Shown: piece by piece, positions 35,782 through 44,115 of the stretch
Position numbering within the stretch: the first letter of the stretch is position 1
Layout of the letters: every line of letters starts with the position of its first letter
Notes under the pieces: generated by a model
What the model was told of the DNA's origin: nothing
What the model saw: only the letters and a program-made list of their open reading frames with translations
The model's database searches: none
Made by a program: the position numbers and the translations under genes
Assembly: GCF_010667575.1 (NCBI RefSeq)
Contig: NZ_JAABNT010000002.1
Location: 1-64,000 of the forward strand
Origin: Sulfitobacter sediminilitoris
GTDB taxonomy: Bacteria > Pseudomonadota > Alphaproteobacteria > Rhodobacterales > Rhodobacteraceae
DNA: 64,000 nt
Direction of reading: 5' to 3'

Positions 35782-36503
35782 CCCTCCAGCTCCGCCAGAG
35801 GCCCGTAAAAGATCAGGGCCGGGGTCGTGCTGGTCGTACTTTCAAGGTGGGCGGCAAGGGTTGCAATCGTGTGGCGCGTGACCTTCTCGGCAGGCGTCGA
35901 CACAGCCTCTGCCAGCATCGCAGGGGTGCTGGAGGGCAATCCGTGTTCGATCAGCTTTTGCACCAGACCGGGAAACGTGCGCTTGCCCATGTAGACCACG
36001 GTCGTCGCCATTGGGTCTGCCAGTGCAGCCATGTTCACATCCGGTGGCAGATCGCCGGTCACATCGGCCCCGGTGATGAATTGCACACGCCGTGCTGTAA
36101 GGCGACGCGTCAGCGGGATACCAGCCGTCGCGGCAGCGGCCGAAGCAGAGGTGACGCCTGGAATGATCTCGAACGGGATGCCAACGTTTTGTAGGGCGGT
36201 GATCTCCTCCTCAAGACGACCGAACATGCCGCTGTCACCGGATTTCAGGCGCACCACCCGAAGACCGGCCTTGGCATGATCGACCAAAACCTGAGACACA
36301 TGATGCTGTTTGGGAGACGCCCTGCCCGCCCGTTTGCCCACACCGATCAGGTCCGCATCCGGGTTGGCATGCTCAAGGATCGGTCCTGCGCTGAGGTCAT
36401 CAAACAACACCACCTCAGCCGCCCTTATACGATCCACCGCCTTGACCGTCAGCAACTCAGGGTCGCCGGGTCCCGATGACACGAATGAGACAAACCCGCT
36501 CAT
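35778..36503 (-). CDS. cobA: uroporphyrinogen-III C-methyltransferase
   Basis: The 241-residue protein is a stand-alone SUMT without the siroheme-specific domains of CysG. It shows VSSGPGDPELLTVKA (SAM loop), VVRLKSGDSGMFGR and VIPGVTSASAAAATAGIPLTRR, all family motifs. It makes precorrin-2, the branch point to cobalamin and siroheme. Overlaps of 4 nt on both sides place it firmly in the operon. Confidence 0.96.
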   Translation of the reverse strand: MSGFVSFVSSGPGDPELLTVKAVDRIRAAEVVLFDDLSAGPILEHANPDADLIGVGKRAGRASPKQHHVSQVLVDHAKAGLRVVRLKSGDSGMFGRLEEEITALQNVGIPFEIIPGVTSASAAAATAGIPLTRRLTARRVQFITGADVTGDLPPDVNMAALADPMATTVVYMGKRTFPGLVQKLIEHGLPSSTPAMLAEAVSTPAEKVTRHTIATLAAHLESTTSTTPALIFYGPLAELEG

Positions 36504-37825
36504 GCGCCCTCCGAGATCATGTGAAAGAACGTGCCCGTTGCACGTCCCCCACCTTCGAAGGTGCGCACAGACCCGGTTTCTGACACTTCCTGATCGTTGC
36601 TATCGGTGATCTTTGCCAGCGGAGCATCCGGTTCTGTCAGGATCGTCGCATAGTGGAATTCGTGACCGCGCAGGCGGGTGCCCTCATCGAAGCCCGGTAT
36701 CGGTGCGTTCAGCGTGGCCTTGCGATAGCCAAGGTGAAACTTGCGTTTTTCGAATGACGTCTCAAGCTCAAGCAACCCGGCCATCTGGTGCGGGGTGCCT
36801 TCCTTGTCGACCAGCACCGCGCCCATGGCCATATAGCCCCCGCATTCACCATGTACGGGCCGCGTGCGGGCAAAGCTGCGGATGCCATCGCGAAATGTTT
36901 CTGCCGCGGCAAGCTTGCCCGCGTGCAGTTCAGGGTATCCGCCCGGCAACCAGCAGACATCGGCGCGATCGTCCGGCGCCTGATCAGCCAGAGGGGAATA
37001 TGGAAGAACCTCAGCCCCCGCTGCACGCCATCCGGCCAGCAGGTGCGGATAGACAAAGGCAAAGGCTTCGTCCTGCGCCAGCGCAATGCGCTGCCCCGGC
37101 GGGACAACTTTGGCCGGGGATGGTGCATCCTGCAAATGGCCCGTTGCCGCATCGCGCAGCGCACCCAGATCGACGTGCGCTGCAACAAAGGCCGCTGCCT
37201 CGGCCAGGATCTCGGGCAGGTTTTCCTGCTCACCAGCCTGCACGAGGCCGAGATGGCGTTCAGGCAACTCGATCTCTTTCCGGCGCGGCAACGCGCCTAG
37301 AACCGTGATGCCAACCTGCTCCATCCCGACGCGGATCAGCGTCTCGTGCCGGGGCGATGCGACGCGGTTCAGCACCACACCGGCGAGGGTTACGTCAGGC
37401 CGGTACGTCTTGAAGCCCAATGCCATTGCCGCCACGGATTGCGCCGCGCCCGATGCATCAAGCACCAGCACAACTGGCCACCCCATATGCGCGGCAATAT
37501 CGGCGCTGGCACCATTTCCGTAAGCACCGGGGATCGCGACACCATCGAATAGGCCCATCGACCCTTCCGCAAGGATCAGGTCCGCGCCATCTGCATTGCC
37601 GACAAGCCCGCTGATGGATGGCAGGTCCATCGACCAACTGTCGAGATTGAAAGACGCGCGGCCCGATGCGGCCGTATGAAAGGCCGGGTCGATATAATCA
37701 GGTCCGCTTTTGAAGGGCTGCACATTGATGCCCTGTGCGCGAAATTCAGCGAGAAGACCCAGCATCAGCGTGGTCTTTCCCGTCCCCGAAGACGGGGCTG
37801 ATATCATCAGGCCGGGCGGGATCAT
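36500..37825 (-). CDS. cobB: hydrogenobyrinic acid a,c-diamide synthase
   Basis: The 441-residue protein has an N-terminal P-loop ATPase domain ([18 protein letters not shown], then [14 protein letters not shown]) and a C-terminal class I glutamine amidotransferase domain with [12 protein letters not shown] (nucleophile Cys) and GHEFHYA. CobB amidates the a and c side chains of hydrogenobyrinic acid before cobalt insertion. Overlaps of 4 nt join it to cobM upstream and cobA downstream. Confidence 0.96.
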   Translation of the reverse strand: MIPPGLMISAPSSGTGKTTLMLGLLAEFRAQGINVQPFKSGPDYIDPAFHTAASGRASFNLDSWSMDLPSISGLVGNADGADLILAEGSMGLFDGVAIPGAYGNGASADIAAHMGWPVVLVLDASGAAQSVAAMALGFKTYRPDVTLAGVVLNRVASPRHETLIRVGMEQVGITVLGALPRRKEIELPERHLGLVQAGEQENLPEILAEAAAFVAAHVDLGALRDAATGHLQDAPSPAKVVPPGQRIALAQDEAFAFVYPHLLAGWRAAGAEVLPYSPLADQAPDDRADVCWLPGGYPELHAGKLAAAETFRDGIRSFARTRPVHGECGGYMAMGAVLVDKEGTPHQMAGLLELETSFEKRKFHLGYRKATLNAPIPGFDEGTRLRGHEFHYATILTEPDAPLAKITDSNDQEVSETGSVRTFEGGGRATGTFFHMISEGA

Positions 37826-38607
37826 TCGGCCGTCTCCGGGAATCGAGGTGATGTCCCCACGGGGCGGAACCGACGATCGTAATCGCCAGCGTATAGGCGG
37901 CTTTCACCGAAGTCTTCCGCACCGATGGCATGGCCGACAAGGATCAGCGCGGTGCGTTCCATTTCCTCGCCTATGGCGGTTTGCAGGGTCGCAAGCGTTG
38001 CCTTGACCACGCGTTGGTCAGGCCAGCTGGCCCGCCAGACCACGGCAACAGGGCAATCCGCGCCGTAATGTGGCGTCAGTTCCTCAACGACTTTGTCAAG
38101 GACATGGACCGACAGGTGAATGGCAAGCGTCGCACCGGTTCTGGCGAAATTCTCAAGGGTCTCGCCCTCGGGCATCGCCGTGGCACGGCCAGATGTGCGG
38201 GTCAGGATGACCGATTGGGCGACACCCGGCAAAGTGAGTTCCGCATTCAACGCAGCGGCAGCGGCGGCGAAGGACGGCACGCCGGGCGTCACGTCATACG
38301 GGATGTCCAGCTCGCGCAGGCGGCGCAACTGCTCCCCCATGGCGGACCAGACCGACAGATCGCCCGAATGGAGGCGTGCCACATCGTGACCTGCCGCGTG
38401 TGCGGTGCTGATTTCGGCCATGATCTCGTCCAGCGACATGCGCGCCGTGTTCACGATCTTTGCCCCCTCGGGGCAGTGAGCGAGCAGGGCTTCAGGCACC
38501 AGCGATCCGGCATAAAGGCAGACCGGGCACGCCGCGATCAGGTCGCGGCCACGCAGGGTGATCAGGTCAGGGGCACCGGGGCCAGCACCGATAAAATGGA
38601 CGGTCAT
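37822..38607 (-). CDS. cobM: precorrin-4 C11-methyltransferase
   Basis: The 261-residue enzyme has the SAM-binding [47 protein letters not shown] and [16 protein letters not shown] motifs characteristic of CobM. It methylates C11 of precorrin-4. It starts 14 nt after the cobE stop and overlaps cobB by 4 nt. The tail beyond residue 245 is Arg/Pro-rich and short. Confidence 0.96.
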   Translation of the reverse strand: MTVHFIGAGPGAPDLITLRGRDLIAACPVCLYAGSLVPEALLAHCPEGAKIVNTARMSLDEIMAEISTAHAAGHDVARLHSGDLSVWSAMGEQLRRLRELDIPYDVTPGVPSFAAAAAALNAELTLPGVAQSVILTRTSGRATAMPEGETLENFARTGATLAIHLSVHVLDKVVEELTPHYGADCPVAVVWRASWPDQRVVKATLATLQTAIGEEMERTALILVGHAIGAEDFGESRLYAGDYDRRFRPVGTSPRFPETAE

Positions 38608-38621
38608 TGGGTCTGATTCCT

Positions 38622-38990
38622 TCAGCTTTCCGCAATGGCGGCTGTGGCCATACCATCGCCCGAGACGACACGCGCCGCAACCAGCCGGGCGTTCGGACCC
38701 GCAGCAGCAAGAGCGGCGGCTTCGGCCAGCGAGCCGGTGCCGAACTTGTCCTGAATGCGCTGGGATTGGGTGGGCGTGATCATCTGTTCAAGGTCTGTTT
38801 TCGTGATGCCAAGGCCGGGAAGGCCAAGCAATTGGGCGAATTCACGGAACACTTTTTCACGGGACTTTGCGCTTTCTGTGACCAGCGCATTAGGTTTCTG
38901 GCTGCCGCTTGCTTCGAGCGCCAGACGCATGGCGTCTTGCAAACTGGACAGATCGGCAGCCGCGCGGAACCCCAGACCCATAACCCTCAT
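38622..38990 (-). CDS. cobE: cobalamin biosynthesis protein CobE (CbiG C-terminal type)
   Basis: Starting at the ATG that overlaps the cobL stop (ATGA at 38987-38990), the protein has 122 residues. [13 protein letters not shown] and [13 protein letters not shown] at the N-terminal half, and [16 protein letters not shown] with [10 protein letters not shown] at the end, match the CbiG C-terminal/CobE domain. The role is not firmly assigned; it may help the ring-contraction steps. The position between cobL and cobM is the usual one. Confidence 0.88.
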   Translation of the reverse strand: MRVMGLGFRAAADLSSLQDAMRLALEASGSQKPNALVTESAKSREKVFREFAQLLGLPGLGITKTDLEQMITPTQSQRIQDKFGTGSLAEAAALAAAGPNARLVAARVVSGDGMATAAIAES

Positions 38991-40171
38991 AGCGTGACAC
39001 TCCACTGCACGACAGGTCGCGCCGGGGACCACCCGCGCAGACCGCCGAGCGGTTGGGCCTGTGCCAGCTCTATGCGCAAAAGCTCACCGCCATGCGCTGC
39101 GTGAAGCTGGGTGAGCAGTGCCTCGGTCTCCAGCGTCACACCATTGGCGACAAGTCGCGTGCCGGGGCGAAGACAGTTGAACAGACGCTCGAACAGCTCT
39201 GCGGTGCCGCCGCCACCGACGAAAACGGCGTCAGGCGGGGGATGGCCCTCAATGCTCTGAATCGACGGGCCTTCGACCACCTGCATCAAGTGGTCGATGC
39301 CGAAATCCGTGATGTTGCGGGCGATGTTGGCGGCGCGGTCCGGTCTGATCTCAAAGGCGGTGGCGCGGCCACGCGCAAGACACCATTCTACAGATATGGA
39401 CCCCGACCCTGCGCCAATATCCCAAAGGTGTTCCCCGGCTCGTGGCGCGAGTGCCGAGAGGGTCAGCGCGCGCACGGGGCGCTTGGTGATCTGGCCGTCA
39501 TGGGTGAAAGCGTCATCCGGCAGGCCAGACGCCCGCGAAAAGCCGACATCGGCGGGGAGATCAATCGCAACAGCAACCGGCGCTTGGACATCGGTGAGGT
39601 CGAACCCGGCTGCGGTAGTGTTTCGGATACGCTGGTGCGCGCCCCCCATACGCTCGCAAACAAAAAGCTCCGCTGCCCCGGCGTCCTGATCCGTCAGCCA
39701 TCTGGCAAGCGCGGCAGGGACGTCTGCATCACGGACAAGGCAGATCAGGCGGCCCTTTGGGGACAGGACGCGGCGCAGTCGGGCGAAAGGCGCCGCGTGC
39801 AACCCGTGGCACGTCGTTTCCTCAAGCCGCCAGCCCAAAGCACCCGCCACCAGCGAAAAGGTCGAAGGGGCGGGCAGCACAGTCCAGTCTGCGGGATCAA
39901 GGTGCGCTGAAAGACTGCCGCCTGCGCCGAACCAGAACGGATCCCCCGAGGCAAGTACCACGGTCGGGCGGCCTTTGGCGGCGAGCACCGGGTCGATGGA
40001 GAAGGGCACCGGCCAAGGATGCCCCTTGTCGCCCGCGCCAATCAGATCGAGGTGCCGTGGCCCGCCAAAGATCATCTCTGCCGCGTCAATCGCTGCACGA
40101 CTTGCAGGCGGCAGGTTTGCCGCGCTATCGTCGGCCATTCCGATGATCGTCAACCAAGGATCACCCATCAT
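38987..40171 (-). CDS. cobL: precorrin-6Y C5,15-methyltransferase (decarboxylating)
   Basis: The start is ATG 40171 or the adjacent ATG 40168 (GDPWLTIIGM follows), giving about 394 residues; AAGGA precedes it. The N-terminal domain is a CbiE-type methylase and the C-terminal domain (LWDIGAGSGSISVEWCLA) a CbiT-type methyltransferase with decarboxylation. It methylates C5 and C15 and decarboxylates the C12 acetate of precorrin-6B. The start codon overlaps the divergent cobK start codon by 2 nt, so the two genes must share their start region. Confidence 0.94.
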   Translation of the reverse strand: MMGDPWLTIIGMADDSAANLPPASRAAIDAAEMIFGGPRHLDLIGAGDKGHPWPVPFSIDPVLAAKGRPTVVLASGDPFWFGAGGSLSAHLDPADWTVLPAPSTFSLVAGALGWRLEETTCHGLHAAPFARLRRVLSPKGRLICLVRDADVPAALARWLTDQDAGAAELFVCERMGGAHQRIRNTTAAGFDLTDVQAPVAVAIDLPADVGFSRASGLPDDAFTHDGQITKRPVRALTLSALAPRAGEHLWDIGAGSGSISVEWCLARGRATAFEIRPDRAANIARNITDFGIDHLMQVVEGPSIQSIEGHPPPDAVFVGGGGTAELFERLFNCLRPGTRLVANGVTLETEALLTQLHAAHGGELLRIELAQAQPLGGLRGWSPARPVVQWSVTL

Positions 40172-40181
40172 GCGCATCCTT
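40156..40181. promoter_or_regulatory. inverted repeat holding both the cobK and cobL ribosome sites
   Basis: AAGGAT (40156-40161) and ATCCTT (40176-40181) form inverted arms. The left arm serves as the cobK Shine-Dalgarno on the plus strand, 9 nt before its ATG at 40170. The right arm, read on the minus strand, serves cobL about 4 to 7 nt before ATG 40171/40168. The transcripts are complementary here, so each ribosome site would be masked by pairing with the opposite mRNA or by a hairpin in its own. Confidence 0.5.
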
Positions 40182-40916
40182 CTGCTCGGCGGTACAACCG
40201 AGGCCAGCAGCTTGGCCGAAACCCTCGCCAAGGCGGGTGTGGATGCCGTGTTCTCCTACGCGGGACGAACGAACGCGCCCAAGGCACAGCCTTTGCCAAT
40301 GCGGCTTGGCGGCTTTGGCGGTGTGGCCGGTCTGATGGACTATTTGCGCAGCGAAAGCATCACGCATGTCGTTGACGCGACACACCCCTTTGCCGCCGGG
40401 ATGAGCCGAAATGCCTTTGAGGCCTGTGCGCAGATCAATCTGCCGCTTATTCGGCTGGAGCGCCCGGAATGGGTGCCGGGGAGCGGTGACAACTGGACGC
40501 TTTTGCCCATCGTCGAAGACATTCCGGCGGCCCTGCCCGACGAACCGTCGCGCGTGTTCCTGGCGATTGGCAAGCAGCAGATCGGCCTCTTTGCCGTGAA
40601 ACCGCAGCATCACTATCTCTTGCGGCTGGTCGATGAACCAAAGGACGCACTGCCCCTGCCTGATTGCAGCGTTGTGATCGAACGCGGGCCGTTTGACGTG
40701 AGCGCGGACCGGGCGCTGATGGAGACGCATCGGATCACTCATGTCGTTGCAAAGAACGGGGGCGGGCGTGGGGCGCGGGCAAAGCTGGATGCCGCACGGG
40801 CCTTGGGATTGCCTGTGTTGATGGCAAAGCGTCCGGCGCTTCCGGGGAACAGTGTCGCAAGGGATGCGGAGGAAGTGATGCGCTGGTTGGATCATGATGC
40901 GGATCGGGGCGTATAG
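40170..40916 (+). CDS. cobK: precorrin-6A reductase, antisense within the cob operon
   Basis: The 248-residue protein begins MRILLLGGTTEASSLAE (nucleotide-binding fold) and has VVDATHPFAAGMS, ERGPFDVSADRALM and KNGGGRGARAKL, the CobK motifs. It reduces precorrin-6A to precorrin-6B with NADPH. It is the only cob gene here on the plus strand: its 5' end overlaps the cobL start and its 3' end overlaps the cobJ stop by 25 nt. A promoter would have to lie inside cobL. Transcription of the flanking minus-strand operon through this gene would give full antisense RNA. Confidence 0.95.
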   Translation: MRILLLGGTTEASSLAETLAKAGVDAVFSYAGRTNAPKAQPLPMRLGGFGGVAGLMDYLRSESITHVVDATHPFAAGMSRNAFEACAQINLPLIRLERPEWVPGSGDNWTLLPIVEDIPAALPDEPSRVFLAIGKQQIGLFAVKPQHHYLLRLVDEPKDALPLPDCSVVIERGPFDVSADRALMETHRITHVVAKNGGGRGARAKLDAARALGLPVLMAKRPALPGNSVARDAEEVMRWLDHDADRGV

Positions 40917-41626
40917 ACATAGCGCCCCACACGTTTTGTGGATGCATTGCCGACGATCACAACCGTACGCATGTCAGCCATTTCTGGCGTGGCTTCTGAC
41001 AGGACAACGGTATTGAGCATCTGATCAGGCGTGCTGACGGCGCGGGCGAAAATAATCAGGCGCTCAGGTTCACATTCCTCGCGCAGGATTTTCAGGGTCT
41101 TTTCAAAGCCTTCAGGCCGGGATTTCGAACGTGGATTGTAGAATGCCATCGCAAAGTCGCCACGTGCCGCCATGCGCAGGCGATGTTCGATCAACTCCCA
41201 CGGCTTGAGATTATCGCTGAGGTTGATCGCGCAGAAATCATGGCCCAATGGCGCACCTGCGGCGGCGGCGGCGGCGAGCATCGCGGTAATGCCGGGCAGG
41301 ACGCGAATTTCTGTTTCCTGAAACGCCAGATGCTGTTCAAGCGCCTCGAACACGGCGGAGGCCATGGCGAAAACGCCCGGATCACCGGAAGATACGACAA
41401 CGACCTTTGCCCCTTGGGCGGCGAGCTGAAGCGCGTGCAACGCGCGGTCAAGTTCAACCCGGTTGTCCGTGGGATGCAAGTTAAGACCGGGGCGTTCGGC
41501 GACGCGGGCGACATAAGGGATATAGCCGATGATATCGGTCGCCTGATCAAGTGCCGCAGTCACTTCGGGCGTGACAAGGGCCTCGTTGCCCGGCCCAAGT
41601 CCCGCGATGGCCACCCATCCGGTCAT
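40892..41626 (-). CDS. cobJ: precorrin-3B C17-methyltransferase
   Basis: The 244-residue enzyme has VAIAGLGPGNEALVTPEV, VVVSSGDPGVFAMASAVFE, VLPGITAMLAAAAAAGAPLGHDF and FYNPRSKSR, the CobJ/CbiH motifs. It contracts the ring and methylates C17 of precorrin-3B. The start overlaps the cobI stop by 4 nt. Its 3' end overlaps the convergent cobK gene. Confidence 0.96.
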   Translation of the reverse strand: MTGWVAIAGLGPGNEALVTPEVTAALDQATDIIGYIPYVARVAERPGLNLHPTDNRVELDRALHALQLAAQGAKVVVVSSGDPGVFAMASAVFEALEQHLAFQETEIRVLPGITAMLAAAAAAGAPLGHDFCAINLSDNLKPWELIEHRLRMAARGDFAMAFYNPRSKSRPEGFEKTLKILREECEPERLIIFARAVSTPDQMLNTVVLSEATPEMADMRTVVIVGNASTKRVGRYVYTPRSAS

Positions 41627-42354
41627 TCGGCCGCCTCAGGCCTGCGGCCCTGCCCATGCACAAGGACGATAGCGAAATAAGGACAATCGTCTTCGGCAAC
41701 GTCCGCAAGCTTTGCAATGCGCTGTCCTCGCATCGTGCCCTTTTCGACCAGCCAGGCGTCCTGCAACTTGCCTGCCCTTTCCAACGCCCGCTTCACACGC
41801 GGGAGATTACGGCCGGTCTTCATCACCACCAGCGCGTCAGCGGCCTTCATGTGGGCGACAAGGTCATCTTCGGGCAGCGTGCCCATCAGAACCGTCATCA
41901 CGTCATCGCCCCAGGTGTAAGGCATATCGAGGGCGTTCCAGCAGCCAACCATACCGGGGATGGCCGGGAGCACCTCAACCTCGGCGCGGCCTTGCAAGCG
42001 AGTATGCAGATGCATGAACGAGCCATAGAAGAACGGATCGCCTTCACACAGAACGACCAAGTCATGGTCCTTGGCAAGCGCTTCTAGCTTGTCGGCCCAT
42101 TCCTCATAGAAATCGACCATCAACTGGCGATATTCTTCGCTGTCAAAATGCAATTCGGTCGTGACAGGATATTCCATTGGATACTCGATCGCGTCGTCGC
42201 GCAGCAGGTCTTTTACAATTGTACGCGCCTGTCCTGCACGGCCCTTCTTGCGAAAGAAGGCGACATGTTTTGCACTTCGGATCACGCGGTCGGATTTGAC
42301 GCTGATCAGGTCAGGGTCACCGGGGCCAAGGCCCGCACAGATGATTTTGCCCAT
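41623..42354 (-). CDS. cobI: precorrin-2 C20-methyltransferase
   Basis: The 243-residue enzyme shows ICAGLGPGDPDLISVKS, YPVTTELHF, VVLCEGDPFFYGSFMHLHTRL and VLPAIPGMVGCWNALDMPYTWGDD, typical of CobI. It methylates C20 of precorrin-2. It begins 3 nt after the cobH stop and overlaps cobJ by 4 nt. Confidence 0.96.
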   Translation of the reverse strand: MGKIICAGLGPGDPDLISVKSDRVIRSAKHVAFFRKKGRAGQARTIVKDLLRDDAIEYPMEYPVTTELHFDSEEYRQLMVDFYEEWADKLEALAKDHDLVVLCEGDPFFYGSFMHLHTRLQGRAEVEVLPAIPGMVGCWNALDMPYTWGDDVMTVLMGTLPEDDLVAHMKAADALVVMKTGRNLPRVKRALERAGKLQDAWLVEKGTMRGQRIAKLADVAEDDCPYFAIVLVHGQGRRPEAAE

Positions 42355-42357
42355 GAC

Positions 42358-42987
42358 CTATTCCACCCTGCTGGCAAGCGCGTTGACGGCGGCGACGGTG
42401 ATCGCGGATCCCCCCAGACGCCCCCGGACGATCATCGACGGGACAGGCAGGTCCTGCATCAGCGCCTCCTTGGATTCGGCGGCCCCGATGAAACCAACCG
42501 GGCAGCCGATGATTGCAGCCGGACGCGGGCAGGTGGGATCCTCAAGCATGTTCAGCAAGTGGAACAAGGCCGTGGGCGCATTGCCGATGGCAACGACCGC
42601 GCCACCGAGGTTGGGCCGCCAGAGTTCAAGTGCCGCGGCTGAGCGCGTGTTGCTCATTGCCTTGGCCATGTCGGGCACACGTGGGTCCCTCAGGGTGCAG
42701 ATAACTTCGTTTTCGCGGGGCAACCGTTTGCGGGTGATCCCTTCGCTGACCATGTAGGCGTCACACAGGATCGGCGCGCCGTCCTCAAGCGCGGCACGGG
42801 CGGCGATGGCCATGCCGTCCGAAAACTCCACATGCTCTTCAAGCCCCACCATGCCTGCGGCGTGGATCATGCGGACTGTCACGATCTCTTCTTCGGGTGT
42901 GAACCGGGCAAGGTTGGCCTCGGCCCGGATCGTGGCAAAGGACTGGCGGTAAATCTCTGCGCCGTCGGTGATGTAGGTGTGGGGCAT
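42358..42987 (-). CDS. cobH: precorrin-8X methylmutase
   Basis: The 209-residue protein has RMIHAAGMVG with the catalytic His near residue 42, the substrate-binding ILCDAYMVSEGITRKRLPR, NTRSAAALELW and GCPVGFIGAAESKEAL, all CobH signatures. It moves the C11 methyl group to C12 to give hydrogenobyrinate. The start abuts the cobG stop directly, so translation is likely coupled. Confidence 0.97.
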   Translation of the reverse strand: MPHTYITDGAEIYRQSFATIRAEANLARFTPEEEIVTVRMIHAAGMVGLEEHVEFSDGMAIAARAALEDGAPILCDAYMVSEGITRKRLPRENEVICTLRDPRVPDMAKAMSNTRSAAALELWRPNLGGAVVAIGNAPTALFHLLNMLEDPTCPRPAAIIGCPVGFIGAAESKEALMQDLPVPSMIVRGRLGGSAITVAAVNALASRVE

Positions 42988-44115
42988 TCAGAGAGCCTTG
43001 ATAATTTCTTCGGGTGTCATGCCAGCGCGGTCAGGCGCATCGTCGGCGCGGCCATCGCGGATCAGGTTCAGACCGTCTGGCGTGGCCGTTACGGTCAGAT
43101 GTGTCGGTTTGGGATGTGCGCAGCCTTTGGCGCAGCCGGAAACGTGCAGAAACGCCCCGTCTTTCAAATGCAGCGCAAGGGTCCGGGCAAGCGGGCGTGT
43201 CTTGGCCTGTCCCTGTGCGCAGCGCGGTGCGCCCGTGCAGGCGATGACCCTCAAGAGCGGATCGTTCGGGTCGGTGATGATGCCATCGACACCGGGCAGT
43301 TCGCGGGCGCTTTCTACCAGCAACATACGCCACGGTGTCATGCGCAGACCGCCTTGTTTCGCAAGGCTTGCCAGCGTTTTGACGGGCAATTGCCCAAAGG
43401 CGAGCCCGACCATAGCACCAAGGGGCGTGTACCCCGGTGCCGGAACATGGGTCTGTTTCTGGCGCGGGATAAAATGATCGGCGGGCAGTGCGGCACCATC
43501 GCGCAGCAAGGCCGCCATGCGGTTCTGGTCGGTGCGGGTTTCCATGAACCAGCGGGCCAGCGCCATCGCTTCATCAATGATCGTTTCGATGGAGACAGCC
43601 TTGCCCTTGTCCGACCCGTCCGCGACCAGGATCAGTCCACCGCCCGCATCCCGTTCCAGCCGAATGTCGGCAGAGGCGGTCTGGAGCACCGGCTGGCGGC
43701 CCGTGTCTATGGCGAAACCGAATTTCCCCGGAATTGCTGGGGCATCCGCTGCGCTGATGGCTTCTGTCAGGGCGGGGGCCAGTGCTTCGGTCTCACCCCC
43801 AGTTTGCCAGAAGGGCGTGACGATGATGTTCCGGCGGCTTTCTATGGCCTCGTCAGGGTCGAGCAGACCCATGCGGCGCAGCCCTTCGATCAGTGCGGGA
43901 TAGGTCGCTTCGGTCACGCCCCTTATTTGCAGATTTCCCCGGCTGGACAGATCAATCATCCCATTTCCATGGGCGGCGGCAAGGGTCGCGATGCCATCCG
44001 CCTGCGCACGGCGCAGACGTCCGTTAAACGGACGGATACGCACAACAATGCCGTCGCCCGATTGCATGGGGCGCAGGGCACCCGGGCAATACCCTTTGAT
44101 CTGCGGCACCGTCAT
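42988..44115 (-). CDS. cobG: precorrin-3B synthase (Fe-S monooxygenase)
   Basis: I take the ATG at 44115 because it overlaps the cobN stop (ATGA); the frame is open 16 codons further. The 375-residue protein has nitrite/sulfite-reductase-like repeats: KGYCPGALRPM and IDLSSRGNLQIRG near the N-terminus, and the cluster ligands ACTGAPRCAQGQAKT and LHVSGCAKGCAHP near residues 285-330 for a [4Fe-4S] centre. It uses O2 to make precorrin-3B, which defines the pathway as aerobic. Confidence 0.95.
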   Translation of the reverse strand: MTVPQIKGYCPGALRPMQSGDGIVVRIRPFNGRLRRAQADGIATLAAAHGNGMIDLSSRGNLQIRGVTEATYPALIEGLRRMGLLDPDEAIESRRNIIVTPFWQTGGETEALAPALTEAISAADAPAIPGKFGFAIDTGRQPVLQTASADIRLERDAGGGLILVADGSDKGKAVSIETIIDEAMALARWFMETRTDQNRMAALLRDGAALPADHFIPRQKQTHVPAPGYTPLGAMVGLAFGQLPVKTLASLAKQGGLRMTPWRMLLVESARELPGVDGIITDPNDPLLRVIACTGAPRCAQGQAKTRPLARTLALHLKDGAFLHVSGCAKGCAHPKPTHLTVTATPDGLNLIRDGRADDAPDRAGMTPEEIIKAL

